From NCBI GenBank assembly GCA_032111745.1, contig JAULUH010000523.1, forward strand, positions 1-5,446: DNA of 5,446 bases. The letters run 5' to 3'. A program made the position numbers and the translations under genes. Source of the stretch: JAULUH01 sp032111745 (GTDB lineage: Bacteria > Chloroflexota > Anaerolineae > JAAEKA01). Positions 5,327 through 5,446 of the stretch are shown here, in pieces (positions within the stretch are counted from its first letter, which is position 1; each line of letters starts with the position of its first letter). The notes beneath the pieces are model-generated. The model ran no database searches. It saw only the letters and a program-made list of their open reading frames with translations, and was not told where the DNA came from.

Positions 5327-5346
5327 CAATAAGCTGATCCAGACCT

Positions 5347-5404
5347 GATAGATGCCGCCGCAGGCATGGCCGCCAATCAGGACAGGCCGCCGCCGGCATC
5401 TATC
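5347..5404. repeat. Long imperfect inverted repeat in the VOC leader
   Basis: GATAGATGCCG (5347-5357) and CGGCATCTATC (5394-5404) are perfect reverse complements. The pairing continues inward with about 20 matches in 25 positions, closing on the 8-nt loop GCCAATCA (5372-5379). An alternative small stem, TGCC-N6-GGCA (5353-5366), competes with it. It lies 21 nt upstream of the VOC Shine-Dalgarno. It has no U-tract. It may be a leader structure or a REP-like palindromic unit. Confidence 0.6.
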
Positions 5405-5409
5405 CCTAC

Positions 5410-5423
5410 AGAACGTACGTTCT
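5410..5423. promoter_or_regulatory. Perfect 14-bp palindrome, probable repressor operator
   Basis: AGAACGTACGTTCT is its own reverse complement. It touches the TATAAT on the plus strand (sharing base 5423) and lies upstream of the VOC gene on the minus strand. Short AT-flanked palindromes of this kind are typical of TetR-family operators; that assignment is inferred from shape only. Confidence 0.5.
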
Positions 5424-5428
5424 ATAAT
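5423..5428 (+). promoter_or_regulatory. Perfect -10 hexamer, probably for a gene beyond the right edge
   Basis: TATAAT on the plus strand has no good -35 at 16-18 nt (CTATCC or neighbours), so it would need an activator or an extended contact. One base over on the minus strand, TATTAT (5429-5424) could be the -10 of a VOC promoter whose -35 falls outside the window. The two would be overlapping divergent promoters next to the palindrome. Confidence 0.4.
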
Positions 5429-5446
5429 ACTACAACCGCGGCCTTG

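Overview
The window is GC-rich bacterial chromosomal DNA. It holds five protein genes, one cut off by the left edge, and a family of degenerate, roughly 59-bp dispersed repeats in the intergenic spaces. I see no tRNA, rRNA, CRISPR array, transposase or phage gene. A TetA-like drug exporter, a probable F420-type luciferase-like oxidoreductase, a membrane-anchored alpha/beta hydrolase, DeoC and a VOC protein, with repeats of the 'ACCGCAAAGGCGCC' kind, suggest an uncultured Chloroflexota (Anaerolineae/Caldilineae-like) bacterium. That placement is inference from memory of such genomes, not proof; other high-GC phyla carry similar repeats.

Layout. (1) 2-2290, plus strand: an MFS efflux-type transporter, open at the left edge, and a luciferase-like (LLM) oxidoreductase start 15 nt apart with a good ribosome binding site between them, so they probably form an operon. 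(2) 2291-2737: a convergent intergenic zone. It has two purine-rich repeat units, a strong hairpin whose U-tract works for the minus strand, and then a tandem array of the same repeat in the opposite orientation. (3) 2738-3847, minus strand: an alpha/beta hydrolase with an N-terminal membrane anchor. The array runs into its 3' end and encodes its last roughly 36 residues and its stop codon. (4) 3848-4167: a divergent control region with a minus-strand promoter for the hydrolase, a solitary repeat copy, and a near-consensus plus-strand promoter with a large dyad for the next gene. (5) 4168-4884, plus strand: deoC, deoxyribose-phosphate aldolase. (6) 4945-5313, minus strand: a small VOC (glyoxalase-fold) protein, convergent with deoC. 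(7) 5314-5446: the VOC leader with a long imperfect hairpin, a perfect 14-bp palindrome and a perfect TATAAT that probably serves a gene beyond the right edge.

The genes look like independent housekeeping and accessory functions rather than one pathway: export, redox chemistry, ester or related hydrolysis, deoxynucleoside salvage, and a detoxification-type fold. The most unusual content is the repeat family. It flanks the shared terminator in inverted orientation, always has its purine-rich strand in the sense direction of the gene end next to it, and has been captured into a protein C-terminus. I found no convincing multi-gene undescribed system.
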